Assembly: GCA_933228895.1 (NCBI GenBank)
Contig: OW121849.1
Location: 39,154,354-39,218,353, forward strand
Direction of reading: 5' to 3'
Source: Platycnemis pennipes
Lineage: Eukaryota > Arthropoda > Insecta > Odonata > Platycnemididae
DNA length: 64,000 nucleotides
Shown: in pieces, positions 1 to 11,941 of the stretch
Numbering within the stretch: the first letter of the stretch is position 1
Layout of the letters: every line of letters starts with the position of its first letter
The notes under the pieces: generated by a model
Databases searched by the model: none
Told to the model about the DNA's origin: nothing
What the model saw: only the letters and a program-made list of their open reading frames with translations
Translations under genes and position numbers: made by a program

Positions 1-1794
1 CTTTACGGTCCAGAATTTAAATAATGCAACCGGATTTTTGCGTCACAATGCTGTTAGAGACGAGGCGTGGTATTGTAGAATCCTCCTGTTTGAGTCGCAA
101 AATGTCTGGTCATAGTCTAGCCTCGGCAATATCGATATAATAACTTATTGCAGCAAGAAACTACAATTTTGTAAAGCAGTAGTCGGGATTTTTGTGGAAA
201 ATATCGTGATGCTGTCATCTTACGGAAAAACATGTTTTGGCATCAAAGACTCAAAAATATCCGATTTTAGCGTTCACTATCTAATTACTAGAGGTCACAA
301 CTTCGCTACTTTCAAGTTTTAAAAATTTTCAGTCTTTCCTGAATAGGCATCGTGATTGAAAAAATTTGTCTGAGATACATCATTCTCTAAAAATCACCTT
401 TTCCACTTTTGTCGAAAAATATTATCCGTTACATTCACTATCTTTATAATAATTTAAGATTTGGTTGCTGTTGCATGGAAATGTCAAGCATAGAAATATT
501 ACAACTCATGCAAATTACAAAATTTCAGAAGGGATACCTACGTGTCTATTCTCCTCCTATTTATCGAGTATATTAATGCCGGGTATTAATTAATATTGGC
601 CACACAAGTTTCTAACATAATGTAATCACTACGGTCTAATGGCTCAATCACAAATCCGAGTTTGCAAATTGCTTGCAACTTTTAATAAATGAAGAAAATA
701 AACACCTATTCCAAATATAATGCGTAGAAGTTTCTACCGAAAGTATTTTATGATACATTCTTGAAAAAAATGTATTGGCATGAATAAAAAACGTAAATGT
801 TGAAAGCATTTATTCCTCTCAATTTTCCCAGCACTGAAAAGGTACAGTGTTTTTCTACAATATATTTGTATATATTTATTGGTTTATAGAACAGTATTAA
901 TTATATTTTCCTGGTATATGGTTTTTTCATACCTTTAATTAAAGACACTTTAAGTGTTCGATCTTTTCAAGTCACTAAATTAGGCAGAATCCAGGATTGG
1001 TCGGGGAAAACCAACTGCCGTGATGGTTATTGGCAAATAACTGATGAGCTAAGTTTAATCCAGATTCTGTTTCAGATTTTATCGGTTAATCTCCCGTTTT
1101 GCGGAGACAAAGTGACTTCGATCGAAGCACTAAACTGGGAACCCTAATGACTATTAAACTTCTCGCATCACGGGATCTGGTATCCTTCCGGGTAGAAGGA
1201 AGGAAGAAATAGAGGAGACAATTTTGCATTAACGCTGGGGACGCTCGGAGATCGCCGCTTGGAAGAAAGCCTTCACCGTCGTTCCTTTATTTTCCGCGCC
1301 TCGATCGCTTCCTTTTTTTCATTTCCTCGAGAGGATCACGAGAGGGAGAGAGAGAGTTCACCCGGGCAAACTGCTCCCGTTAGTGGGGAGGTCAGAGACG
1401 CGAATAAAATCCCTTCCCGCGAGCCGCTTGGCAATGAGATGCAGGCGATATCGAGCCAAGGGCTGCGGCTCGGATGGAGATGGGTATCTGGGCCGAAGGA
1501 GGAGGGGGGACGAAGGACCTTTGAGTAAATGACACGTGAATACTTCGGAGAGGTAAAGGTGGCGGAGCGGAAGCGAATGGTTTGGGGCGTCCCAAGGGTC
1601 AACGGGAAACCCCGATACGTGTAACGTAGGCATTGAAATGTTAAAAGACTTCCGAAGTCAAACGGCTTCCCTTCGATCATTCTTCAAGCCCTGCATCCAC
1701 TTCAACCGAATCCATGCACTCTTATCCTCTTCTTTCCTTTTCTGCTCATTTGTATTTTACGTTTCCCATTTAGTGGTCCCCTTCTGGGGCCAAG
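1..1794. other. Non-coding AT-rich DNA, no recognised gene
   Basis: AT-rich sequence with short polyA/T runs and no recognisable protein. From about 1150 to 1620 the composition becomes more GC- and purine-rich, and overlapping open frames on both strands there show no family signature. A 19-bp palindrome around cttcgatcgaag sits near 1105-1130. Confidence 0.5.
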
Positions 1795-1799
1795 ACACT

Positions 1800-2030
1800 C
1801 AGTAAATACTCCCTTATAGAGGTCTCGCACTTGAATCTCGAAGATGGCAGAGATTTTTCATAAGTGCATTGGTTCCTAATTTTAAAATGTGCACAATATG
1901 AGCAATTCTGCGACGCTAATTACTTTGTCTATCTTGTAGGGCATTAAACTGTGTAGCCCTTGGCACCATTCGGTTTGAGTAGGATAACGTTTACGATGGG
2001 TTTCCACCCGTTAGTATTGGTTTCATTGGT
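1800..2030 (+). repeat. Degraded tRNA-derived SINE (family 1)
   Basis: The stretch ctcgcacttgaatctc followed by a gatttttca segment corresponds to the B-box and following region of the intact SINE at 14735-15070. The later gggcattaaactgtgtagcc and ccttggcaccattcgg correspond to its gggacgttaagccgtgg and ctcttggcgcgtttcg body segments, and gggtttccaccc to its pyrimidine-rich tail. It is heavily diverged, so the ends are approximate. Confidence 0.6.
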
Positions 2031-2044
2031 ATTCCGATTCCTAC

Positions 2045-2205
2045 TTATGTGCTGTATGAAGAGGATTTCGAATACAACTCTCAGTCCTGCAGATGTATAG
2101 TTAAAACATTCACCCCGTAGCGAAGTTGTATAGAGCAGTCTAATGCCGGCGTCAGGTTTCTCTTCGTCCTTCTTCCGTTCCCAGAAAACGTTTTTCCTCT
2201 ACCAA
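2045..2205 (+). repeat. Degraded SINE body/tail (family 1)
   Basis: The segment gtctaatgccggcgtcagg followed by tttctcttcgtccttcttcc and gttcccagaaaacg matches the 3' body of the reference SINE (taggctaatgccgacgccgg, tttctctccacccttcctcc, gttccctgaaaacc). A poor tRNA-like head may lie at 2060-2095. It directly follows another copy, so this is either a second insertion or a rearranged one. Confidence 0.65.
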
Positions 2206-4065
2206 ACAGCTCGTTAGTGTTGCTGGCTGAAATATTCTTTTGTCGCCTCTACAAATTGATACCAAACATTTTCGATTTTTTGAGGTTTTGTGGCAAAGTT
2301 TGATCCTGTAGTCATTTTTATATCGCCACGAAATGTCCACAGTTCTACTTTTATCATTTTTTATTCCCTGTATTTTACTTATTCCTCTATTGTTAGATGC
2401 TCGGGTTACAATCTTTTTCGTATTAATATATTTCAACATTTTTCCTCCTTGCTTCAGAGATTTCTGACCGTAATCGTTTGCAGGGATTCCCTCTTTCAAT
2501 TTTCCGTGTATTATCCCGTTGAAGCAAAATTATTTCCGTCGTTGAACTTGGTCTTGGCGTTCACATCCCGTTTATTTACGTTTTTGGCGTTTATTTCCTT
2601 CAAAATTTATGACTGCTTCTGCCTCCAGTGCATCAGGGGAAGATATTTTATGCCCCTTGGATGATTGTACAAGGACGGCTGGGGTTTTATATCTGATATT
2701 AGCTTCTTCAGTATGACATTCGATTACGACTGTCATAAATTTATTGGTACTGCCATCCGTTCAGTGTTGACATTGGCTTGCTTATTATGTTGTTTCCCCT
2801 AACCGTACTACCGTAACGTTATAGATGTTGGTAAAAGCCTTTATATGACTTATTAAGGGAGATGAGATTAAACAGGTGGTTTTCCTGTTTTGACTTGGAT
2901 AATGCTCCTTTTACGCTTCTACTGAAGGCGTTGGAAAAAAAAATCTTGACGAAATTTTCATAGGAATCGTCGATACTATTGAGACTAGGAAATCTCACAT
3001 AATTACCCGGCATATGAAATCAATAGGTCACATAACCTTAACCAAGATGCAACATTTAATCCATGCCACATTTATTCTTCTTTGTATACCAGATAAACGA
3101 TGGTGACTATATTCTCCGCATTATAATACGTTCTTGGGTGTAGAATCGATTTTGCAGACTACTAATCCTTTTTTTCCTGCGTTCAACTTGCAGCTATGTA
3201 TTCCTATTTTGGTTTAAATGTAGAGTATTGAAACTTAATAACACGTCTAGATAAACATTTTGCTTTCATATTTTTCTGTTGCACTTTTTTCAGTCAATTA
3301 TTCTTTTTCTTTCATTGCGAAATCAAATAACATAGGAAAATGAACACTTATGATATACAGGTTGATTGGTTGATATGCAGCTTAATATCGCCTTTTTCTA
3401 CAAATATGTACATGATTAAATGACCATAATTCAACAATTTTTTTACCTCAATAGGGTATAAGTGAATAAGGTATATATTAAATTTCAATGGAACTTTCTC
3501 TGGGTTCAATTGATGATTGGACGTTATTATTGGGTTAATTCGGGTTGGATGGGAGCTCAATTAATTTCCATTACAAATATTTACTTTTCTTCGCTATTAA
3601 CACGTTTTTAAAAAATATTTATGCAAATGGAGCCATTGAAGCAAACAAAATTATCAACAATTACGAAATTTTTAGCGTTTTGAGGGAGAAATTTCTGCTC
3701 GTCAATTCGCTAATTCACTCGAACCAAAAGCGAAGTGCGCATCAAAACTCAAATATTTCCCCTCGAACTTTTACGAAGCGTAATAATTCTTGCGAAACTT
3801 AAATGGTTGTGGATGGTGATGGGAGAGCTACCATTTTAATCGTTGTGGAGGTTATAAAGCGAGCTTGAGATTAACGTCTTCCCTTTAAATTTATAAGAAT
3901 CCTCCCTGAATAAAACCTGACGCGCATCATTCTCATTTTGTTTCCACCTGTTTCGGCACGCAATAATTGTTGCGTAATAAAGGTTTTGGAGCTGTACGAA
4001 ACGTTTTGCGGGGACAGGAACGTCTTCCTCCTTGGGGATCCGTAGCCTTATTCCTCTCACCCGTA
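2206..4065. other. Non-coding AT-rich DNA
   Basis: T-rich on the + strand with scattered open frames of up to about 124 codons. None has recognisable motifs or the composition of coding sequence. No repeat recognised. Confidence 0.45.
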
Positions 4066-4560
4066 ACCCTTAGCGACGATTTCCATCGTCGCCGCCCTGC
4101 CCCCCTCCTCTTCCTCTCCGTCCCTTCTCGCTCTCTAAAACTTACGGTTCCATTACTCCCTGGCCTCCCTTTCCGGGAATCTTTATTTCTCCTCAGTCGC
4201 TTCTTCCTCGGCCCGAAATCTTTCCCCCTTCCTAACCTCCCACGCGGAATGCATCCGCTGCTACCCGTTTACAGATACAGCCACGCCGCTCGTTACCGTT
4301 AAAGGCCGCAGTCGTTTTCCATGACTACGTTCGGCAATTGCTATCGTTTAATAGCCTGGATGGGGGTGGGTGGGTGGGTCACGTGGTCCGCCCTTATCCC
4401 TCATCCTACAGTTCTGATTTCTCCCAGCGGTGGCATTTCCCTCCCCCACCTCTCTCTCTTTCTCTCTCTCACTTTATCTCTCTGTCTCCTACCTCTCGCT
4501 CTCCTCCCGCTTTCGCTCCGCTGTTACCTCTCGCTCCCCCCATGCTTTTTTGAAAAACTT
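4066..4560. other. Pyrimidine-rich island
   Basis: The + strand is overwhelmingly C and T, with a tctctctc microsatellite-like stretch at about 4458-4500. The long + frames here (rich in Pro, Leu, Ser, Arg) follow from base composition and show no domain. Confidence 0.6.
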
Positions 4561-4974
4561 GTTCCTCGGAATAATAAATGCTGCCTCTCCGAATGGCTTC
4601 TCAGAAGGAAATGTTCCTCGGTAGACCATAAAGCATTTCGATCGCGTTCGTATGTGAACAGGAGGAGGAGCATAATTTTAAGATTTCTTCGCAGTTGCTT
4701 CTCATAGACGGAGGCGGCGATGTTTGCTTGCAGACTGCGTTTACCTTTATTCTTATTTAGTTTTATCGTGTTTTCAACCATCGGTTTTCATCAAGTTTAT
4801 TCTGCTCCCTTATTCTGTTGTCTAACATACTCAACACAACGCATCTACGTGCAAAATATTTAAAAAATAAATAAATAAAATACAGTTACCAGGGCATCAA
4901 ACGGCGGAGGAATAATAAAAATAGCCGTCAACTAGTGTAATAAAAGTGGACCGATTTTCGACATTGATTTACTT

Positions 4975-5160
4975 CAACGTAGTTGGGTAGGGTAGTAGTT
5001 CGTAGCTATTTAGTTGAGATGGCCGACACCTAAGGTCGATTACATTAGTAAAGTTAGGTTGGTGATCTTTCTGAAAAATCTCCTCCTCAACCGAGATTTG
5101 AACCGGGATCCTAAGGATAGAAAGTAAGCTCTCAAAACCAACGCGCGTACTCGATGCCTA
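4975..5160 (-). repeat. Internally deleted tRNA-derived SINE, minus strand (family 1)
   Basis: Read on the minus strand, the head has tRNA-like sequence with a B-box-like cggttcaaatctc (about 5090-5103), then gaggagatttttcag. It then jumps to tail-like sequence (gtaatcgaccttaggtgtcgg) seen at the 3' end of the copy at 15536-15883. The middle is missing. Confidence 0.6.
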
Positions 5161-6890
5161 AGTTAAGGCTTTAAAGTGATTCCCACGGATTCGATGTGAA
5201 TCGACATCAGCCTCGAATCAATTTCCTTCACTCTCGGAGATTTTCAATTGGCAAGAAACGTTCGCCGCCGGGGCAGCCGATTCGGAAATCCGCGCCGATG
5301 ACAAATGTTAATTTTCCCTCTTCACGAAAACCCTCGAGTCGCTCCTCTTTACGACCGAAAAATTAACCGGGACATCGGGTCCGACATCTTCTCCTCCCCT
5401 TCTCCACAGGTGACCCTTCCCGAATCCATATTCATGATTCGCCGACGGCCATCGAGCGCGGAAAAACTGTTCGTGGAGCGAAGGGCTCTGGAGACACTCT
5501 TTCCCGATTGAATCGATCTTGGTCGTCCGGCGGCCGACGAGGTGCATTCCTCCTTCACCCTCGTTCATTCATTCATTCATTTACTGCTGTCATTCTTCTT
5601 CGCTATTCCATTGCTCCACTCCGCGCCCTCTTCACCCTCCCTTTCTCGCTTCCCCATATTGCAAGGGAAGATTGCCAAACCTCTCGGTATTATTTGGTAA
5701 ATTATTAGTATCTATTCCCTTTTAAATAATCGTGAAATTTTTATAATTTGTTCTTTTATTGGATTATTCTAATAGATAGGGAAAATTCTTTACATTAGAT
5801 TGATTGCTGCCCCGAGCGAAAAGTTTATAAGCTCACTATTTTTTATCCAATTCTTAAGTTTTTCCGGAGGTTTTTCGGCTCCCATTTTCTCTCCTCGTAT
5901 CAGAAATTTGCCGCTTCAAAACACGTTTTCCACTCGGGAGAAGATTGGGTAAGGCTAGTGCCATGGTGAGGAATCAATGGGACTTAATTCAAGAACCTTT
6001 CCGGGAAAGGCGCCTGAATCTGACCACCTCTTTTCCAATCTCCCTCCCGATCTCACACTACCGTCTGCTTCTTTCTTGCCCCACTCCCTGGCATCCTTCC
6101 TCCGCTATCTCCTCATGTCGTTACCGGGAGACCCTCAATATAATCTATCGCTTCCTCTGCACGTACTCATTGTGGAACGAGCTGCAAATTCATGCACGAG
6201 GTACCCCGTAATCTCTCCCATTACGAGAGGCGTTGTTTGGAACGGGCTAAAGCAAGGAAAATTTATGGTCGCGGGTTTTATTTGCGAGATCGAATTTAAA
6301 TTCCTTATCCTACCTACCCCAATTTCCCTGAACACGCTGCCTCAATCTTAAATACGTGATGTATTGCATCACATGCGCTTTAAAAATTAGCTGGAAAAGT
6401 TAATTCCGAAAATACCGTGCGGAAGAATACCAGGCACACAAATTCTTTCACAAATACTATCAGGTATGGGTGACGAAAAGTGAGTTTTGTACCCAAAAGG
6501 GTGGTCTAACAGGAGTTTAATTTTTGCTCTCTTCAACCTCATCACCGCAGGAGACCCACATCATCTACCCCATCCTGTTGCCGAAGCCGGGCGACCCAAT
6601 GAGAGCAACTTCTTACCATCTACAGTACTTGCGACAGTACTTTTCATTTATTTGACACAATTCTCCTTTAACAGGAATAAGAAGACGTCAGCTTCTTGCT
6701 ATATTTTTCTTCATTACCCGGAAAACCTCCATTTTGTCGTAGAATGCTGCTATCTTGCCCGCCATTTGTGTTTGATGTGTGCTGTGCAGTTAGTAATTTC
6801 AGCTGGCTCAATATTCTACCCTGTAATTACAAATATTTTCCAGCCGAAAGGACGGTGAGGAAAAAAAATAATAATTTTTAGATTGCTTTG
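5161..6890. other. Non-coding DNA with a short TTCA microsatellite
   Basis: No recognisable protein. 5390-5660 is C/T-rich and contains a TTCA tandem run at about 5564-5580. The open frames at 5305-5725 and 5945-6351 are low-complexity and overlap on both strands. No further structure was seen. Confidence 0.45.
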
Positions 6891-6894
6891 GGTG

Positions 6895-7180
6895 GCGCTT
6901 ACCACCTCGAGGGACCAGGGTTCGTGATTGGGGACTGTTTCAAAGATTTGCATTGGTATAACGGTACATGCTTTAGTATTGTCAAAAGAGCACTTCGAGT
7001 TCAATGCTTCGTCCGTCGGAGAAGACGTTAAACCGTGGTTTTTGTGGTGACTTTTGTTTAGAGTAGGCCACTGTCGACGCCGGTTTTCACTTCACTTTTC
7101 CTTCGTTACCTAGAAAACCTTTTCATCTTTCCAAACATTCACTAATCCTCAGTTTTGCCAACAACCTTAGCTTCCGGTAT
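6895..7180 (+). repeat. Degraded tRNA-derived SINE (family 1)
   Basis: The order of landmarks matches the reference SINE: a head with gggaccagggttcgtgattg, then cttcgtccgtcggagaagac, gttaaaccgtggtttt, a taggccactgtcgacgccgg segment and a tail cttcgttacctagaaaacc. Diverged and with indels. Confidence 0.7.
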
Positions 7181-8580
7181 TCCTCTCCCAAAAAAGTACA
7201 ACTGTACATATTTTTTTTAAGTTTCAAAACGAAAGTGCTCTTCTATTTCTCCTTCAGGTACCGTAAAATGGGATGACGTCTGCTGTTTTCTACAGTTTTT
7301 TAATTATTTCTTCGCGTAATTCGGCTTGATATGACCAGCAAAATTCGTAAACCTTTTTCTCAATGAATGATAATTTCTTTTGAAAAGTAAAGTACAGTGG
7401 TAAAAGGGACTCCAACTGAGGCCATAAAATATGTTTCCTAACAATCGTCCATTGTGCAATGAGAACCTATTACTGAGTATTCTTTTGTAATTACTGTGGT
7501 ACGTTGAAAATAGACACCGTATGATGCTTTGTTTATTTATATTCGAATTGCCTGAAGTAAAAATCAGCATGGTATCACTCAACAGACTCTGACTGCATTT
7601 AAGTATACACAGGTCGTCCTATTCAAATATCTACCCGATGTCAGTTGTCATTCTTTATGAAAAATATTAATTCTTTTATTTTTTTATGATTTTAGGTAAA
7701 ATTGGGCGAGATTCCTGCACAAGTAGTGACAAGTTAACTAGTTAATCCCGTTATATAGACCGTTCTCGCTCTAACTCCAAGGTCACGGCAACGTATCCAG
7801 CTTGGGGAATGGTTTCGCTTTACTTTTTAATCCGTCCCTCTTGAGTCCGTGGCGCGATTTGGCCTCGGCCGTCGCAGTACGTTAAAAGCCGAATGGCCCC
7901 TAAACCCCCATCAAGCAGTCTTACGAAAGAGTCGCACTGAGCACAACCCTCGGGCAACCGAAAAAAAAAGTAATGTGCGGCGTAGGTCAAATAAAGTTGG
8001 ACCATTAGAACGGAGGCAAAAATGGCCGAGTATAATAAAAAGACTGCTCTCTCCCTCCACATTATTGCGTGGAAGTGGAAGTTTGGCATGTCGGAATGGG
8101 CATAGTAAAATGTCGGCCAGATGCGCTCGTTGGGGGATGCCCGAGGAAATTTTGAGGGGAAAAATCGGTTGAAGGGAGGGGAGTGGGTCGAGGAGAGGGT
8201 GTTGGAATGGGTAGGAGAGGCTGTGGGCAAGTGCGAAAGGTTTGAGGTCTTCATTAGTTTCTTTGTCTCGAGAAAAAGAGTCGAATGGGTAAGAATATGT
8301 GTGGTGGTATTGTGAAAGTGTTTGAGAGACTGTAAGTGTGCCGAAAAGTGCCATGGGTGAAAGAATTAGAATTGAGAGAAAATATTTTAATGTCTTTTGC
8401 AAACATCACACGAATAAATTTTGTCTTGCGGAGTGTGTTTGAAAAAATATATGAAAATGAAGAATAATTTGATTTTGTTTTGGATGCAGGCATTGAATGA
8501 AGTAGAAAAAACACTACTGACCTTGTAGTAGAGCCAAAACTCAGAGTTTTCAACGGATAGTTCTGTAATTAGATTTTTTT
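7181..8580. other. Non-coding DNA
   Basis: 7181-7800 is AT-rich with nothing recognised. 7850-8340 is less AT-rich, with G/T-rich sequence at 8160-8340, and gives long overlapping frames on both strands (107, 144 and 163 codons). None shows a domain. Confidence 0.4.
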
Positions 8581-8584
8581 AACT

Positions 8585-8775
8585 TAATCCAACTGCTGAG
8601 GCTGTATCATACCATTTGACCAGAGCTAATTAATAAATTAGCCAAAATATCTTAGTTCTTAGGCAAACAGATGATAAATGCCTGAGATTTGAATCGCAAC
8701 CTTTAAGTTTCCAGGCCGAAGCCTGAACAAGCTGGTTGCCAATGGGGCCTTTCATTGAGCATATTCCAAAAATAA
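8585..8775 (-). repeat. Possible degraded tRNA-related SINE head, minus strand
   Basis: On the minus strand, ccattggcaaccagcttgtt ... ggttgcgattcaaatctcag resembles a tRNA head with a B-box-like ttcaaatctc. The body is not clearly recognised, so this is tentative. Confidence 0.35.
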
Positions 8776-9229
8776 AAATGCCAAACGGGTGTATTCTGAT
8801 GGGAGTGAAAGTGACTATTGCCCTACCTTGGGTAATGTCAACGGAAAATATTTTTCTGTGCGTGTTGAACTTTTTGTTTTGAATATTCGAGTGGTTGCTA
8901 ATTTCCTACGCATTAATTATGTGCCACTACTTTCATTTCATTGTTGTTGCAAGTAAGAGAATACAAAGGTCTGGAACGAGAGATTGTGACTACCGTTTGA
9001 CGAGCTGCTTACCATTTGCTTTGATAACTCAGTCTCTCTTCATCCTTGACAAATTTAGCTGTTCAAGCAAAAAATGCGAAAGATATGTATAAAGAGGAAA
9101 CTATTTCCAAGCCATAAGCATAATTTTCGCATACCATTCATGAGTGCGGCAAAATATTTTTGACGCGCGTCGTAAATTGGCGCTTGATGCTCGCTTCTCA
9201 CTCCATTTGCACATAGTATTTTTTTAAAT
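8776..9229. other. Non-coding AT-rich DNA
   Basis: No gene, repeat or hairpin recognised. Confidence 0.4.
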
Positions 9230-9330
9230 ATATTTTCTGTATCGATGAAACAACTTCGGCCGTCACATTGTGGAATTTTTCCATGATTGAAAATAAGAAT
9301 GAACTTTGTAATTTTCCACACGTTTTTTTA

Positions 9331-9368
9331 TTAACCAACCGGTTTCAACACTCGCGTGTCATCATCAG
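9331..9368 (-). other. Hammerhead-ribozyme-like core, element A, minus strand
   Basis: The reverse complement of 9362-9368 is CTGATGA and of 9343-9346 is GAAA. Between them GACAC-GCGA-GTGTT folds as a 5-bp stem (one G-U pair) closed by a GNRA-type tetraloop, better paired than the plus-strand copy. ACC-GGTT-GGT follows. This is the best-formed core in the window. Confidence 0.55.
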
Positions 9369-9386
9369 GGACTAAAATTTTAGTCC

Positions 9387-9424
9387 CTGATGATGACACG
9401 TGAGTGCTGAAACCGGTTGGTTAA
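9387..9424 (+). other. Hammerhead-ribozyme-like core, element A, plus strand
   Basis: CTGATGA at 9387-9393, a weak stem II (cac-gtga-gtg), GAAA at 9409-9412, then ACC-GGTT-GGT as a minimal stem III and T as the would-be cleavage-site base. The core nucleotides match the hammerhead consensus CUGANGA...GAAA...UH. The usual stem I partner is not convincing, so catalysis is unproven. Confidence 0.5.
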
Positions 9425-9481
9425 TAAAAAAAGTGTGGAAAATTACAAAGTTCATTCTTATTTTCAATCATATTTTCTGTA

Positions 9482-10165
9482 GTTAAAATGTGAATTTTGG
9501 CGTTAGAATTTAGCCAAGTACTTTTTTCCTCACACAATATCCAGGATTCGCCAATGCGTGATGGGCCTGAACGCGAAAGGCCCCAAAACAACCACTCCGT
9601 TTAGCGAATTCCGGGCCTCGTTTTGGGGGGGGTGTTACTTTGGTCATACGACCTCCTGTTTCAACAGCGGTACCCGACACTCCCTCTCGCCGTGGGTGAA
9701 GCATTCTGTTAAGGCCGGCGGTGATGGCCTGTCCTACTCTCGCAACCCCTCCGTCTTTCTTTATTTCTCCCTTCCCTAAACCATTCCTTCTCCCTTCCTC
9801 TCCGGCACCTTTTTTTCCCTCTTCCACCCTGTGCGGCAGGAACAGGGAGTCGGTATTAGTGGTGTGGGAAGATGAGCAGTATAGAGAGAGAGAGAGGGAG
9901 GGAGGGTAGGGAAGTGTGGGTTTTCTGGAGGAGTCTTGATGGAAGTGGGCAGTTTGTGGGTCTCGGCGATTGTGTGGGGAGGCCTCGGAAGAGTGCTCCG
10001 AAGGGTGGGGGGTGAGGGGGAGGGTGGGCTGGGATAAGTGGTGCGGGGGGGTGGAGGGTGGTGAGCCCAACGTTGGCGGAATGCTGATTGAAGGTAAAGG
10101 TTGATTGCCCCGCTTGGCACGGCTGTGGTGAGACTGACACCGGGGGAGGGAGCTCTGGGAATAGG
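9482..10165. other. Island of opposite strand asymmetry
   Basis: 9750-9835 is C/T-rich on +, while 9880-10165 is G- and purine-rich on +, including a gagagagag run at 9886-9903. The long minus-strand frames rich in Pro, Ser and Leu (9510-10311) reflect this composition. No domain found. Confidence 0.5.
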
Positions 10166-11880
10166 GGAAAATGAAGGTGTAGTACGGAGCTCAGCTCACG
10201 AAATTGACCCACGATATGAAAATACGTTACAACTAGGAGGCTAGTAAGTTGACATAAGTGCAGGGTATACCCACATGCACCGGTCATTATTGAACTAAAG
10301 TATGAATACAAAACTAGTGATCGCTAAATAATGGGTAATGAAATTGATATAATTAATCCACTACCCATTAGTTTTATTGTTGAATATGTTTTAGAAAGCT
10401 GATCAATGTACATACATTGCAACCCTAGCTATTCATTTTAGAAGACACGATGATTGCAGACCATCAGCTGTCAATATATCGTAGATGCCGATTTGATAAA
10501 TATTTGTTCACTATTATCCATTTGCTTTAAGTAATCTCCGAGGTGTTTTTACATTCTTCGTAACTTAAAGAAGTCATCGTAGAACTTATGACGTAACCAT
10601 TTAAAGCATCTCTTATATCATATCACATTTGGAATATCGTACATTTTGGTTATTACTATCCATACTTTCGTATAAAATAATCGTAGAGTAAATCGCTACA
10701 GAATCGCGACCCTCGGCGTCTCATCTACAATACAATAGCAAAATTGTTCTCATCTCTTTTCCACAATAGTCAACACGGATACTTCCACAAACCTGTAATA
10801 TCAATAGTATGAAATTGAGTCTTCTGTTCTCACTAGAAACACTTATTATTTGATGAAATGTTGATAAATGCTATAACAACTATACTTATAAAATAATGTA
10901 TTGTCATATCCATCACATCATTCGCATTACCATATTGACCACATTTTTATATTGGCGATTTTTTTCACAACTCAGTTACACTGAGTTGTGGAAAGTTTTC
11001 CACAACTTTTTCTCATAATCATCAGGATCGTCAATCCATCAAAATCATCGTACTTTCAAATTCCGTTATTTTTATCAACAGGACTGCCCGCAAGGTTTCA
11101 TTGGCGACTCTTAATACGTCGGTTTCCTCTTAATAGTACGGATTTACTCCTACGCAATATGTTTTGAGATTATTGAGTCATAAAATAAACTGCTAGGCAC
11201 TTCTAGTTTTTCTAGGTGGGTTGTAGTGGCTAATGCCGCTAGAATGATTCCTGTAAAAGCGGATGTGTGAACTAAAGAGAGCAGATTATCGAATTCCGTA
11301 TCAGTTCGGTTTTATTTATTGAGAGCAAAATCAGAGCATTACCTCGAAATGCGTACTTCTTTAATTTCGGCTTAGTCTAAATCTATTGGAGAACATGCTA
11401 ACCCATGTAGCCTCGCAATATTTTGTTAAACGCCCAATTCTATGCCAGAAAATATCAGTTTGAATTCGAAGTATGGTCAAATCGTATACTCCTTTTACAC
11501 AGGCATAAGGTCGGGACGTGAGGCGACTTCAGAGGGAGTTAGGTGTTGGATCTGTCGGGTCGGTTTGTTTGCGGAAGGCCGGCGGTGTGTGGGAAGGTGT
11601 TTCGAAACGTTGGTGTGGAAAAAGGTGAAGGGGAAATGAGCGAAAGAAGCAGTAGTTAGCAGATTTCGAGGGAGGGAATGAAAGAAACTCGGGGGCTAAT
11701 TAGCGGAGGTAAAAGCGTTAAGATCGGCTTCTCCGGGAAATGGGGTGAATGTGCCGCAGGCGGACGAAACATCAAGGGTCAAGGGCACTTAAAATTTATT
11801 TAAGTTTATTCCTCTCCCTTTAAAAATATACCAGTTCTCCTATCGGGATTTTTTTTAGTTTTCGTTGACACCACGTGGAT
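10166..11880. other. Non-coding AT-rich DNA
   Basis: Apart from the paired hairpins at 10966-11006, nothing was recognised. 11500-11780 is more G-rich and gives a 65-codon frame with no domain. Confidence 0.4.
10966..11006. repeat. Two overlapping perfect hairpins
   Basis: cacaactcag-ttaca-ctgagttgtg (10966-10990) is a perfect 10-bp stem. Its right arm is shared with gttgtggaaa-gt-tttccacaac (10985-11006), a second perfect 10-bp stem. The two are mutually exclusive folds of the same strand. The cause is unknown. Confidence 0.6.
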
Positions 11881-11941
11881 GATAGCATTTGCCTTTAGAA
11901 TTTAACATTTGCCTTTAGCATGATAGCATGTGCCTTTGAAC
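11881..11941 (+). repeat. Imperfect triplicated ~20-bp repeat
   Basis: The block gcatttgcctttaga recurs as acatttgcctttagc and gcatgtgcctttgaa within 60 bp, two of them preceded by gata. A small local tandem duplication. Confidence 0.55.

Larger units (their letters stand above)
9242..9469. mobile_element. Palindromic insertion A (Penelope-like pseudo-LTR inverted dimer?)
   Basis: An exact 12-bp direct repeat, atattttctgta, flanks the insert at 9230-9241 and 9470-9481, as expected of a target duplication. Inside are a one-sided extension of about 41 nt (9242-9282) and a near-perfect palindrome (9283-9471) with its axis at actaaaattttagt. Each arm has CTGATGA (9387-9393 on +; complement of 9362-9368 on -), a short stem-loop, then GAAACCGGTTGG and tgtggaaaattacaaag. 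The extension itself contains GAAAC and TTGTGGAA with similar spacing, suggesting a truncated third unit. Known Penelope-like elements have this kind of inverted pseudo-LTR, short extension and target duplication. No coding sequence is present. The architecture is clear; the class assignment is inferred. Confidence 0.75.

Noticed and set aside
9742..10311. Proline-rich secreted protein on the minus strand
   Set aside because: Pro/Ser/Leu richness comes from purine/pyrimidine bias; several overlapping frames show it equally.
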